Source: Sandaracinus sp. (GTDB taxonomy: Bacteria > Myxococcota_A > Polyangia > Polyangiales > Houyiibacteriaceae). Taken from it: a stretch of 64,000 nt of DNA. The stretch's first letter is position 1, and every line of letters begins with the position of its first letter. The stretch is taken from contig JACKEH010000007.1 in assembly GCA_020633125.1 (NCBI GenBank), positions 100,834 to 164,833 of the forward strand. The letters run 5' to 3'. The position numbers were made by a program, and so were the translations under genes. The notes beneath the pieces are model-generated. The model was not told the DNA's origin and did no database searches. It saw only the letters and a program-made list of their open reading frames with translations. Of the stretch, positions 38,802 through 47,744 are shown one piece after another.

Positions 38802-39431
38802 TCATGCGTCGGGGGCGTAGACGACGGCACGCCGGTGGGCGCCGCTGGACGGCACTTCGTACGCGCGGTCGCCCTCGACCTTCCACCCGTTCGACGCCGG
38901 TTCCTCGCCGCGACCGAGCAACACGACGACCCGCCCCGCGAACCCCGAGGCACGTCGCAGCCACTCGTCCGGGGCGAAGGTCGCGCGGGAGAGCGCCACG
39001 TCCACGGGGGCGTGCCCCTCGTCGCCCAGCTTTCCCTCGACCACCTTCGCGCGCGAGGCGAGCCCCAACGAGCCGATGGCCGTTCGCAGGAAGGTGACCC
39101 GACGACGTCGCGGCTCGAGCAGCTCGATGCGCAGGTCCGGACGCAACAGCGCGAGGGGAATCGTGGGCGCCCCGACCCCCGCGCCGACGTCCAGCACCGT
39201 GGCGCCCGAAGGCACGAGGTTCACGAGGGCCGCCGCATCGAGGAAGAGGATCTCCGCCAACGCCTGGGCGCTCTCGGCCGCGACCAAGTCGGTGCGCTGG
39301 CCCCATTGGCCCACGAGCTCCGCGAAGCGAAGCCAACCCGCGCGGGCCTCGCCGAGCTCGACGCCCAGTACCTCGGCGACCGCGTCCACCGCCTGGGCGT
39401 CGCGGGCCGGTTGAAACGCGACGACGCTCAT
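38802..39431 (-). CDS. rsmG: RsmG-type 16S rRNA m7G527 methyltransferase
   Basis: A 209-residue SAM-dependent methyltransferase of the RsmG/GidB family, which methylates G527 of 16S rRNA. The SAM site is VLDVGAGVGAPTIPLALLRP, followed by IELLEPRRRRVTFLRTA, as in RsmG (usual form DxGxGxGFPGIPLAI). The N-terminal helix contains LVGQWGQRTDLVAAES where RsmG has NK-N-L-T. The substitutions make it divergent, so another small-molecule or rRNA methyltransferase is possible. It overlaps the upstream lipoprotein gene as ATGA and lies near rnpA-yidC-jag, as rsmG does in many genomes. Confidence 0.82.
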   Translation of the reverse strand: MSVVAFQPARDAQAVDAVAEVLGVELGEARAGWLRFAELVGQWGQRTDLVAAESAQALAEILFLDAAALVNLVPSGATVLDVGAGVGAPTIPLALLRPDLRIELLEPRRRRVTFLRTAIGSLGLASRAKVVEGKLGDEGHAPVDVALSRATFAPDEWLRRASGFAGRVVVLLGRGEEPASNGWKVEGDRAYEVPSSGAHRRAVVYAPDA

Positions 39432-40117
39432 TCGCGGACGACCTCGACCTCGAGCGTCGACTCTCCGGACGCGAGCTCCTGGGAGAGCGGGAGGCGGTCC
39501 TCGCGGTCCCCACAGAACTCCGCCCAAGCCTGCAAACCGCCGTCGCGGTTGCGGCCGTTGAGACGGCACGCGTGGTACGCGCGGTGCGCGTGCTCGAGGT
39601 AGGGCGCCGCTTCGGCGCGCACGACGTCACGAAAGGCGTCGGCGATCTCGGGCTCGTCCAAGAGCTCTCGGGGCAGGGGCACGTCGAGCAGCGTGCGAGC
39701 GAGATCCTCGTACATCAACCCGACCAAGCCGCCAGCCCAAACCCGCTGGCGGTGCGTCTCTTCGGCGATGACGTCGAGCTCCGCGCGCGCCGCTTCGACC
39801 AGCCGCGACTTCTCGCGCACCCAAGAGCGCAGCTCCGTGTCGGCCCACTCCTGAAGCTCGGCGTGCGTGCCGCCGCGAGGCGCGGGATGAGGCCGCGGAA
39901 GCTCGAAGCTCTGTTCGGTGAGGAGCCACGCGAAGCGCGCGCGCTCGGAGAGCTCGGCGTCGTCCACGCCGCGTCCCGGCAGACACTCCATGCTCGGGAT
40001 CGCGTCGGCGTCGCCCGGCATCACCGAGACGTTCGCGCTCGCACCGCAGGCCGCGAGCAAGAGGAGGAGGGCCCCACGCACCCGAGGGAGGATGCCAAAG
40101 AACCGCGCCGGGATCAT
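39428..40117 (-). CDS. Lipoprotein of unknown function
   Basis: A 229-residue predicted lipoprotein, lipobox LLAAC (GALLLLLAACGASA). The mature part is mainly helical (AELQEWADTELRSWVREKSRL, AARAELDVIAEETHRQRVW) with conserved-looking cysteines (MECLPGRG, HACRLNG, EFCGDRED). No family recognised. It is upstream of rsmG with an ATGA overlap, an odd partner for an rRNA modifier. Start 40117 was chosen to give a normal lipoprotein signal. Confidence 0.65.
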   Translation of the reverse strand: MIPARFFGILPRVRGALLLLLAACGASANVSVMPGDADAIPSMECLPGRGVDDAELSERARFAWLLTEQSFELPRPHPAPRGGTHAELQEWADTELRSWVREKSRLVEAARAELDVIAEETHRQRVWAGGLVGLMYEDLARTLLDVPLPRELLDEPEIADAFRDVVRAEAAPYLEHAHRAYHACRLNGRNRDGGLQAWAEFCGDREDRLPLSQELASGESTLEVEVVRE

Positions 40118-40228
40118 GCGAAGGCGCGACCAGGAGGCGGAAGAGGTCGAAAGGTCACCGCTCGTCGCCCCGCGGTCCCCCGTGCAAAGACTCGAAGCGC
40201 TTTCCATCGGACTGGTAGGCTGGTGGCG

Positions 40229-41077
40229 ATGGTGGGGCCTCTCCCGAAAGCCGGCGAACGGATCGCAGGCCGCTACTTCGTCGTCGGCAAGCTGGCGGCG
40301 GGCGGCATGGGCCTCGTCCTCGCGGCGCGCGACGAAGAAGACGGGGGCCGGCCGGTCGCGCTGAAGCTCTTGCACCCAGAGCTCGCCGGTGACCCGGAGA
40401 TGCAGCGCCGGTTTCGGCGCGAGGCGGCGGTCCTTCGCGCGCTCGAGCACCCGTCGGTGGTACGAATCCTCGACGTCGGTCACGACGAGCGCGATCGGCT
40501 CTTCACGGTGATGGAGCTGCTCGAAGGCGAGACCTTGTTGCAGCGCCTGGAGCGCCGAGGACGGCTCGAGCTCGAGGAGACGGTCGCGATCGCGCGCGAG
40601 CTGGGGGCCGCCCTCGACGCGGTGCACGCGCACGGCGTGATGCACGGCGACCTCAAGCCGGCCAACGTCTTCCTGCTCGAAGGCGAGGGGCACACCCAGG
40701 TGAAGCTCGTCGATTTCGGCACCTCGAAGGTGCACGGCCTCGAACGCCTCACGCGCACCGGCGAGCTGGTCGGCACGCCCACGTTCATGGCGCCGGAGCT
40801 CCTGACCGGTGACGGCGCGCTCGACACGCGTTTGGACGTCTACGCGTTCGGCGTCTTGCTCTACGAGGCGTTCGCGGGCGCGCCGCCGTTCACCGAGCGA
40901 CACCCCGGCAAGCTGCTCTTCCAGATCGTGATGGGGCAAGGCGTCCCGCTCGCGCGGCATCGCCCGGACCTTTCGCCTGCGGTGCTCGACGCCGTCGCGA
41001 AGGCGATGGCGCCCAAGAAGGACGACCGCTTCCGAACCGCGGGCGAGGTCGTCGCCGCGTTGCTCGCCGCGACGTAG
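40229..41077 (+). CDS. Soluble Ser/Thr protein kinase
   Basis: A 282-residue kinase domain with nothing else. Motifs: LAAGGMGLVLAARD, VALKLLHPE (Lys), GVMHGDLKPANVFL as catalytic loop, with HGD in place of HRD, then LVDFGTSKV, TPTFMAPE. The lack of the Arg of HRD suggests it does not need activation-loop phosphorylation. No membrane helix or regulatory domain, so it is cytoplasmic. A TAGGCT hexamer seven bases before ATG may be the -10 element of a leaderless transcript. Divergent from the lipoprotein-rsmG pair. Confidence 0.92.
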   Translation: MVGPLPKAGERIAGRYFVVGKLAAGGMGLVLAARDEEDGGRPVALKLLHPELAGDPEMQRRFRREAAVLRALEHPSVVRILDVGHDERDRLFTVMELLEGETLLQRLERRGRLELEETVAIARELGAALDAVHAHGVMHGDLKPANVFLLEGEGHTQVKLVDFGTSKVHGLERLTRTGELVGTPTFMAPELLTGDGALDTRLDVYAFGVLLYEAFAGAPPFTERHPGKLLFQIVMGQGVPLARHRPDLSPAVLDAVAKAMAPKKDDRFRTAGEVVAALLAAT

Positions 41078-41271
41078 CGGAACGTTCCACGGTCACGCGT
41101 CGCTCCCGTGCTGCGGAAAATGCACGAGCGTGGGAATGGTGGCCATGCGCGGGCGTTGTCCTGCCCGAACGCGGCTCGGGCGCGGAGATCCTTCCCACGG
41201 TGTTCCCGTCCTCTCCCATCTCCCCCATCCCACCCCGGCCGGATCTCCCGCCCGCCGTCGTTCGGTTTGAT

Positions 41272-41395
41272 CGGAGGGGCGTTCCGGCGCCCCTCCCCCC
41301 ATCGGGCAAAGCCCGAGTGGGGCCCCCCTCCACCCACCGGTCCGCGGGGTCAACCGCGGACCCGCGTCGTTGGACGGCCACCCGCACGGTTGGCC
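41272..41395. repeat. Dispersed hairpin element, copy B (degenerate)
   Basis: About 124 bp in the gap 41078-41460. The middle (C-runs, GGGCAAAGCCC hairpin, GTGGGGCCCCCCTCCACC) corresponds to copies A and C, while the two ends differ. It contains an extra CCGCGG-GTCAA-CCGCGG hairpin. It lies between two same-strand genes, not at a convergent end. Confidence 0.65.
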
Positions 41396-41422
41396 GCGTC
41401 ACGAACGTGGCAGGGCCCCCCA

Positions 41423-41450
41423 TTGCGGTCTGGGGCGATCGGACTATGCT
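41423..41450 (+). promoter_or_regulatory. Putative promoter close to the start codon
   Basis: TTGCGG, 16 bases, TATGCT; the -10 hexamer ends 10 bases before the ATG at 41461. If real, the transcript would have a leader of only a few bases. Confidence 0.45.
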
Positions 41451-41460
41451 CGCGCCCACG

Positions 41461-41970
41461 ATGCGCCTGGCATGGCTGACCGGCGTCCTCCTCTTGCTCG
41501 CGCCTTCGATGGCGTCGGCGTCGGAGACGTGCGTCTGCTGGACCGGCCTCGATGCGCCCGTGAGCGAGATGTCGCCCGACCTTCTGCGTCGCCTCGTCGA
41601 GGCCCGCGCGCAGATGTCGCGTGAGCAGGAGCGCACCGCGCTTCGCCTCGTCGGGCAGGCCCAAGCGGACGTCGTTCGGGCGGCGCGCCTCGACGACGCG
41701 CTCTCGCGGCCGCTCGACGAGATCGCCAGCCTCCCGCCCGCCCCGCCAGCCGAGCGAGTGCTCTGGTGCGACGGAAGCGACGATCCGCGTTGCACCCCCG
41801 GCACGCCCGCCCCCGTGAGCGCGGAGGTCGCGAGCGGTCCCCCGGGTGCCCTCACTCACGCGCTTCACGCGCCGTCAGGTCGCCCGCGAGCGACCCATCG
41901 CCACGCGCACTTCGGACTCTCGGCTCACGCCGCTCTTCTCGCGTCGCTCGAGCGACCCCCGCGAGTCTGA
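41461..41970 (+). CDS. Small secreted protein of unknown function
   Basis: A 169-residue protein with a clear signal peptide (LTGVLLLLAPSMASASE). The mature part has a short Cys pair (ETCVCW), a helical centre (LRRLVEARAQMSREQERTAL), and a second Cys pair (VLWCDGSDDPRC). I recognise no family. The start 41461 is preferred; an ATG 15 bases upstream would leave the signal peptide intact too. Confidence 0.6.
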   Translation: MRLAWLTGVLLLLAPSMASASETCVCWTGLDAPVSEMSPDLLRRLVEARAQMSREQERTALRLVGQAQADVVRAARLDDALSRPLDEIASLPPAPPAERVLWCDGSDDPRCTPGTPAPVSAEVASGPPGALTHALHAPSGRPRATHRHAHFGLSAHAALLASLERPPRV

Positions 41971-42161
41971 GCGCGACGTTCCGTTTCGACGCGCGTGTTC
42001 GACCCTCGGCCCGTGCTCGGCGGTGCTCTTCGGAGCTCGGTCGAAGCGAGGTCGAGAAGAGCGCTTCTGCGAGGTGAACGCCTCGCACGAGCCCACCTCC
42101 TCGACCCCGCACGTCGTACGCCCCGTCACGGCGCTGCGTCCGTCGGAGCGAGGAACGTCGT

Positions 42162-42190
42162 CGGGGCACGTTCGAAGCCGACGTGCCCCG
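42162..42190. other. Perfect 10-bp-stem hairpin
   Basis: CGGGGCACGT-N9-ACGTGCCCCG, about 165 bases upstream of the triple-DsbA gene and ~190 bases after the previous gene. It may be a terminator for the secreted protein gene or part of the leader of the next gene; no T-run. The gap 41971-42352 otherwise holds no gene. Confidence 0.55.
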
Positions 42191-42279
42191 AACGTGTGAA
42201 CCGTGCGCTCGCCCTCGCGAGCGACGCGGCGACGCCCCACGGCGCGCCGCCCCGAGAGAAGCGCCCTGTCGGCGCGAAA

Positions 42280-42302
42280 CCACGACGCGCGGTGCGTCGT
42301 GG
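42280..42302 (+). promoter_or_regulatory. Perfect 9-bp-stem hairpin in the DsbA gene leader
   Basis: CCACGACGC-GCGGT-GCGTCGTGG ends 50 bases before the ATG. It could be a 5'-UTR structure or an operator. Both this and the hairpin at 42162 are unusually strong. Confidence 0.45.
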
Positions 42303-42352
42303 AGTGTCCGTTCAGCTTCGCGTGGGATCCCCCCACGCCCTAGGAGTCATTC

Positions 42353-44415
42353 ATGAGTCGAGGATCAGCCATCATCGCGATCATGATCGCGTTCGTCGGC
42401 GGCTTTGCCATTGGGCAGGTCACCGGCGGTGGAAGCGGCGAGGAGACCGAGGTCGCCGACGTTCGCGTCGAAGCGCCCGTCGAGGCCGCTCGTGGCGCCG
42501 GCGCCCCCGAGGGCGCCCCGCCCCCGGCGAGGTCGTCCGTTACCGCGTCCCCGTGACCGCGGATCAGCCGAGCAAGGGCCCGGAAGACGCGCTCATCACC
42601 ATCGTCGAGTGGTCGGACTTCCAGTGCCCGTTCTGCAGCCGCGTGGGCCCGACGCTCTCGCGCATCCAGAACGAGTACCGCGGCCAGGTCCGCGTCGTCT
42701 GGCGCAACAACCCGCTCCCCTTCCACCAGGAAGCGGGTCCGGCGGCGCAGCTCTCGCTCGAGGCCTTCGAGCAGGGCGGCAGCGAGAAGTTCTGGCAGAT
42801 GCACGACCTTCTCTTCGAGAACCAGCGTGCGCTCACCCGCGCCGACCTCGAGCGCTACGCGCAGCAGGTCGGCCTCGACATGGCGCAGGTCCGCGCGGCG
42901 CTCGACAACAACGAGCACCAGGCGAAGATCACCGCCGACCAGCAGCTCGCGGCGAGCCTCGGCGCGCGTGGCACCCCGGCGTTCTTCATCAACGGCGTGC
43001 AGCTCATGGGCGCGCAGCCCTTCGAGGCCTTCAAGGAGGTCATCGACCGCGAGATCGCGCACGCGCGTCGTCTCGTTCAGGGCGGCACCCCGCGCGCGCA
43101 ACGTGTACGCCGAGATCATCCGCAACGGCCGCACCTCGCCCGCGCCGGAGCCCGCCGCCGCCCAGCCGCCGCGCAGCCGCAGCAGCCGCAGCAGCAGCCG
43201 GACCCGAACGCGGTCTACAAGGTCGAGATTCAGGCGCCGGCGCCGCAGCGCGGTCCGGACGACGCCCTCGTCACGATCGTCGAGGTCTCGGACTTCGAGT
43301 GCCCCTTCTGCAGCCGCGTCGAGCCGACGATCAACCGTCTCCTCGAGGAGTACCCGCGTGACGTCCGCGTCGTGTGGTTGAACAACCCGCTCCCCTTCCA
43401 CCGCAACGCCGGCCCCGCGCACAACCTCGCGATGGAGGCCTTCGAGCAGGGTGGCAACGCGAAGTTCTGGGCGATTCACGCCAAGCTCTTCGAGAACCAG
43501 CGTGAGCTGACCCGCGAGAACCTCGAGCGCTGGGCGCAAGAGGCGGGTCTGAACATGGCGCAGGTCCGCGCGGCGCTCGACAACAACGAGCACAACGCGG
43601 TCATCGAGCGTCAGCAGGGCGTCGCTCGCGGCGTCGGCGCGACCGGCACCCCGAGCTTCTTCATCAACGGCCGCAACCTTCGTGGCGCGCAGCCCTACGA
43701 GCGCTTCAAGGCGATGGTCGACGAGGAGCTCGCCAAGGCGCGCGCGCTCGTCGAGCGTGGCACCCCCCGCAACCGCGTGTACGCGACGATCATCGCGGAC
43801 GGCGCGACGAGCCCGCAGTTCATCGCGGCGCCCGGTGGCGCGCAGCCCGGCGCGGCGGCTCCGGCCCCGGCGCCCGAGCGCTACGAGATCCCGGTCCCCC
43901 GCAACGCCCCGACCAAGGGTGCGGCGCGTGGTGCCCGCGTGGTCATCCAGGAGTTCAGCGACTTCCAGTGCCCCTTCTGCGGCCGCGTGAACCCCACGAT
44001 CGCGCAGATCCTCGAGGAGTACGGCGACCGCGTCCAGATCATCTGGCGCAACTACCCGCTCCCCTTCCACCAGCAGGCGCACCTCGCGGCGCAGGCGTCG
44101 CTCGAGGCCTTCCGCCAGGGCGGCAACGAGAAGTTCTGGGCCTACCACGACCTTCTCTTCACCAACCAGCGTGACATGGAGCGCCCGGCGCTCGAGCGTT
44201 ACGCCGAGCAGCTCGGCCTGAACATGGCGCAGTTCCGCCAGGCGCTCGACACCGAGCGTCACAAGGCCGCCGTCGACGCCGACATGGAAGCGGTCCGCAC
44301 GGCCGGCGCCCAGATCGGTACGCCGAGCTTCTTCATCAACGGCCGTCTCCTTCAGGGCGCGCAGCCCTTCGAGGCGTTCAAGCGCGAGATCGACGCGGCC
44401 CTCGCCGCGAACTGA
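42353..44415 (+). CDS. Triple DsbA-like thioredoxin-fold protein, frameshifts near N-terminus
   Basis: About 687 residues when repaired. A membrane anchor (IIAIMIAFVGGFAIGQVTGG) is followed by three tandem DsbA/thioredoxin_4-type domains, each with its own CPFC active site: SDFQCPFCSRV, SDFECPFCSRV, SDFQCPFCGRV. Each domain ends with the family cis-Pro strand (RGTPAFFINGVQL, TGTPSFFINGRNL, IGTPSFFINGRLL). The domains are similar and probably arose by duplication. Frame problems: one C missing in the CCCCC run at 42521-42525, and a compensating pair between about 43096 and 43165, in the linker after domain 1. Likely role: thiol-disulfide exchange outside the cytoplasm. Three active sites in one chain is unusual. 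Confidence 0.88.
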
Positions 44416-44436
44416 TCGAACGTGTTCCACGGGACG

Positions 44437-44464
44437 AAGGCCGCCTCCGGGCGGCCTTTTCCTT
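44437..44464 (+). terminator. Rho-independent terminator of the triple-DsbA gene
   Basis: Stem AAGGCCGCC/GGCGGCCTT closed by TCCG, followed by a T-run, 22 bases after the stop. One of the clearest terminators in the window. Confidence 0.87.
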
Positions 44465-44533
44465 TCCGTCGGCGCGCCATCGGCAACGCGCGAAGCGGAC
44501 GAGGGCGCCACGCGCTATCCTGCCCTCCCTCCC

Positions 44534-46192
44534 ATGCGTCGCGCTCCGCCGTTCGCCCGTCGCTGGCTCGTTCGACTCGTGCTCCTCGTGAGCGCGTGCC
44601 GCGAGCCCGACCTCGCGACCCAGGTCCTGGTGCACGTCGAAGGCGAAGAAGCGTTGGTGAGCGCGGCGAGCGCGCTGCGCTTGCGGGTGGTTCGCGAAGA
44701 CGCGGCCGACTGGCAGCGCACGGAACCCTTGGGTCCGACGGGCGCGTCCGTGACGTTGCCGACCACGCTCCCGCTCGAGCCTCGCAACGGCGACGCGACC
44801 CGTCGCTTTCACGTGGTCGCCGAGCTCCTGGATTCCGACGGGACGGTGAGGGTGACCGAGCGCGCGTTGGGCGGATACGTCGCGGGCGAGCGTCGACACG
44901 TCACGTTGCGGCTGACGGCCCGTTGCGAAGAGGTCGAGTGTGGCGCGCAACGCACCTGCGTCGAAGGCCGTTGCGTGGACGCGTGCGTGGACCCGACGGC
45001 CACGCGGACCGCGACGCGCACGCCACCGGTGCCCTGCCAAGGTCTCGACGCCGGGCTGGACGCGGGCACCGACGCCGGCTCCGACGCGGGCGAGGACGCG
45101 GCGCTGGAAGACAGTGGCGTCGACGCTCCCCCCGACGCGGGAAGCTGTGCGCCCATCGCAGGCTTCGACCTCGCGCCGAACCACGCGTGTGTCTTGCTGG
45201 CGGACGGCAGCATTCGCTGCGAAGGCTCGAACGGTCGAGGCGCGCTCGGCGTCGGGCATCGTCGGGCCGTGGTCGGGTTCGCGGAGCCGGTCGCGGGCGG
45301 CCCCTGGCGCGACGTCGTGGTCGGCGACCGCGCGAGCTGCGGCATCGACGTGGGCGACGCGCTCTTCTGTTGGGGCGACGACCCCGGTCGGCTCGGGCTC
45401 GCCGACGACACCCGCGACACGACCGTGCCCCAACGCGTGACCGGAACCGGCAGCACCACCCTCTTCCGCCGGGTCGCGATCGGCGCCGGCCACGGCTGCG
45501 CGCCACGCTTCAGCGATCCCCCCAACGTCTATTGCTTCGGCCGCAACGACTACGGCCAGTCCGGCGGCACGCCGGGCGACACGCTCGTCGCTCCCGCGGC
45601 GTCGGTGATGCTCGGCTCCGCGTTCGCCATCACGACGGGTGACCGACACACCTGCGTCGCCCGCACGACGTCTCCCTCGGTCGTCTGCTGGGGACACAAC
45701 GACTACGGCCAGCTCGCGGTCTCGTCGTCCACCGTCGACATGACGGGCTCGCCCCGCTCGGCGAGCATTCGCGCGTATTCGCTGGCCGCCGGCGCGAGCT
45801 TCACGTGTGTCCTTCGTGACCCCGACAGCCGTCCCGTCTGTTGGGGCGACAACCGCGGCTCGCAATGCGGCGCAGCGCCCACCCGCGAGGTGGGCCGCAC
45901 GGTGGTCCCCCTCGACGACGCCGTGGTTCCACGAGGCCTCGACGCAGGCGACTCCCACGCGTGCATCGTGGCCGAGGACGGGTCGGTCTGGTGTTGGGGC
46001 TCGAACGCCGCCGGGCAGCTCGGCCTCGGCATGGACGCGGGCCCGACGACCCCGACACCGATGCGTTCGCTGGGCGAAGGCTACGTCGACGTGCGTGCGT
46101 CCGCCGATCGCACCTGCGCGCGACGAGGCGACGGCTCGCTCTGGTGTTGGGGTCGCGGCAACGGCACGCCGACGCCCGTCTGCCTCGAGTGA
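44534..46192 (+). CDS. RCC1-repeat lipoprotein
   Basis: A 552-residue predicted lipoprotein; signal with lipobox VSAC (LVRLVLLVSACREPD). After a beta domain (~residues 20-140) there is a Cys-rich EGF-like patch (CEEVECGAQRTC) and a DAG-rich spacer. From ~residue 210 there are six to seven RCC1-type blades with the pattern HACVLLADGSIRCEGSN..., VCWGHNDYGQL, SVWCWGSNAAGQLGLG, forming a beta propeller. Cys pairs recur in each blade. RCC1 lipoproteins are numerous in Sandaracinus-type myxobacteria (general knowledge); their role is unknown. TATCCT 12 bases upstream may be the -10 element. Confidence 0.87.
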   Translation: MRRAPPFARRWLVRLVLLVSACREPDLATQVLVHVEGEEALVSAASALRLRVVREDAADWQRTEPLGPTGASVTLPTTLPLEPRNGDATRRFHVVAELLDSDGTVRVTERALGGYVAGERRHVTLRLTARCEEVECGAQRTCVEGRCVDACVDPTATRTATRTPPVPCQGLDAGLDAGTDAGSDAGEDAALEDSGVDAPPDAGSCAPIAGFDLAPNHACVLLADGSIRCEGSNGRGALGVGHRRAVVGFAEPVAGGPWRDVVVGDRASCGIDVGDALFCWGDDPGRLGLADDTRDTTVPQRVTGTGSTTLFRRVAIGAGHGCAPRFSDPPNVYCFGRNDYGQSGGTPGDTLVAPAASVMLGSAFAITTGDRHTCVARTTSPSVVCWGHNDYGQLAVSSSTVDMTGSPRSASIRAYSLAAGASFTCVLRDPDSRPVCWGDNRGSQCGAAPTREVGRTVVPLDDAVVPRGLDAGDSHACIVAEDGSVWCWGSNAAGQLGLGMDAGPTTPTPMRSLGEGYVDVRASADRTCARRGDGSLWCWGRGNGTPTPVCLE

Positions 46193-46262
46193 AACGCTTC
46201 CGACGGACACACGCGCACCGGCTCCCCAGCCGGAAGCCGCGGTCGCTGCTATCGTCCGCCGC

Positions 46263-47684
46263 ATGAGCCAAGACTGGGTGGGAATCGTGCTCGCGGCGGG
46301 ACAAGGCACCCGCATGAAGAGCGCCACGCCGAAGGTGCTGCACGAGCTCGCGGGGCGACCGCTCGTGGCGTGGGCGGTCGGCGCCGCGTTGGACGCGGGC
46401 GCGCGGGAGTGCGTCGTGGTCGTCGGCCACGGTCGCGACGCCGTCCAAGCCGCGCTTCACGCGCGTTTCGGCGACCGCGTGCGTTTCGCGGTGCAGGAAG
46501 AGCAGAAAGGCACGGGGCACGCGGTGCGGTGTGCGCTCGAGCAAGCCCTCGAGGGATACGAGGGCGCCGTGGTGGTCAGCTACGGCGACTGCCCGCTCGT
46601 CACCGCGAAGACCTTGTCCGAGCTGGTCGCGGCGCGCGGCGACCTCCCCCTCGCGCTGCTGACGGCGCACCTGGACGACCCGACCGGCTACGGGCGCATC
46701 GTTCGGGAAGACGGATCCGTCGTCGCGATTCGAGAGCACAAAGACTGCTCCGCGACCGAGCGCGCGATCGGCGAGGTGAACCCGGGGCTCTACGCGATCG
46801 ACGCCGCGTTCCTACGGGACGCGATCGCCGGGCTCTCGACGAACAACGCGCAGGGCGAGCTCTACCTGACCGACGTGGTCGCGACGGCGGCGAAGGGACG
46901 GGGCGTCGCAGACGTCGCGGGCGACATGGCCGAGCTTCGCGGCGTCAACGATCGCTACGAGCTCGCGCTCTGCGGCGAGGTGATTCGACGCCGCATCAAC
47001 GAGACGCTCGCGCGCTCGGGCGTCGGCATCGTCGACCTCGCCTCGACGTACGTGGACGCCGATTGCCTGGTCGAGCCCGACGCACGCCTCGAGCCCGGCG
47101 TGATGCTGCGCGGGTCGTGTGTCGTGCGAAGCGGCGCGCACGTGGAGGCGGGCTGTGTGCTGACGAACGTGCTCGTCGACGAAGGCGCGCACCTCAAGCC
47201 CTACACCGTGGCGAGCGACAGCCGCATCGGCCCGCGCGCCGACGTCGGCCCCTTCGCGCACCTGCGCCCGCAGACCGAGCTTCACGAAGGCGCGAAGGTC
47301 GGCAACTTCTGCGAGACCAAGAAGACGATCGTCGGGCGGGATTCGAAGGTGAACCACCTCGCCTACGTCGGCGACGGCGTGCTCGGGGTCGGCGTGAACG
47401 TCGGCGCGGGCACGATCTTCTGCAACTACGACGGCTTTCAGAAGCACACGACGGTGTTGGAAGACGGCGCGTTCATCGGCAGCGACTCCCAGCTCGTCGC
47501 GCCGATTCGCGTCGGCAAGGGCGCGTACGTGGCGAGCGGCTCCACGATCACCAAGGACGTGCCGGACGACGGGCTCGCGATGTCGCGCACGAAGCAGGTG
47601 AACAAGGAGGGTTACGCGAGCCGCATCAAGGCACGGCTCTCGGCCGAGGCCGAACGACGCAAGAAAGAGAAGACGGGCGGCTGA
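46263..47684 (+). CDS. glmU: Bifunctional GlmU (UDP-GlcNAc synthesis)
   Basis: A 473-residue enzyme with both halves intact. It acetylates GlcN-1-P and then adds UMP to make UDP-GlcNAc, the precursor of peptidoglycan and LPS. The uridylyltransferase half opens IVLAAGQGTRMKSATPKVLH, with QKGTGHAV and YGDCPLV. The acetyltransferase half is a left-handed beta helix (GVMLRGSCVVRSGAHVEAGC, AHLRPQTELHEGAKVGNFCE, NCNYDG-type motif as FCNYDGFQKH). TATCGT ends seven bases before ATG, hinting at a leaderless mRNA. Confidence 0.96.
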   Translation: MSQDWVGIVLAAGQGTRMKSATPKVLHELAGRPLVAWAVGAALDAGARECVVVVGHGRDAVQAALHARFGDRVRFAVQEEQKGTGHAVRCALEQALEGYEGAVVVSYGDCPLVTAKTLSELVAARGDLPLALLTAHLDDPTGYGRIVREDGSVVAIREHKDCSATERAIGEVNPGLYAIDAAFLRDAIAGLSTNNAQGELYLTDVVATAAKGRGVADVAGDMAELRGVNDRYELALCGEVIRRRINETLARSGVGIVDLASTYVDADCLVEPDARLEPGVMLRGSCVVRSGAHVEAGCVLTNVLVDEGAHLKPYTVASDSRIGPRADVGPFAHLRPQTELHEGAKVGNFCETKKTIVGRDSKVNHLAYVGDGVLGVGVNVGAGTIFCNYDGFQKHTTVLEDGAFIGSDSQLVAPIRVGKGAYVASGSTITKDVPDDGLAMSRTKQVNKEGYASRIKARLSAEAERRKKEKTGG

Positions 47685-47744
47685 ATCGCCGTCGGCCCCT
47701 CGAGGAACGGCCCCACGCTCGAGCCCACGCCACGAAGGACGGCG

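Noticed and set aside
42353..42556. Independent 67-residue membrane protein ahead of the DsbA domains
   Set aside because: Adding one C in the run at 42521-42525 fuses it to the DsbA chain as its membrane anchor.
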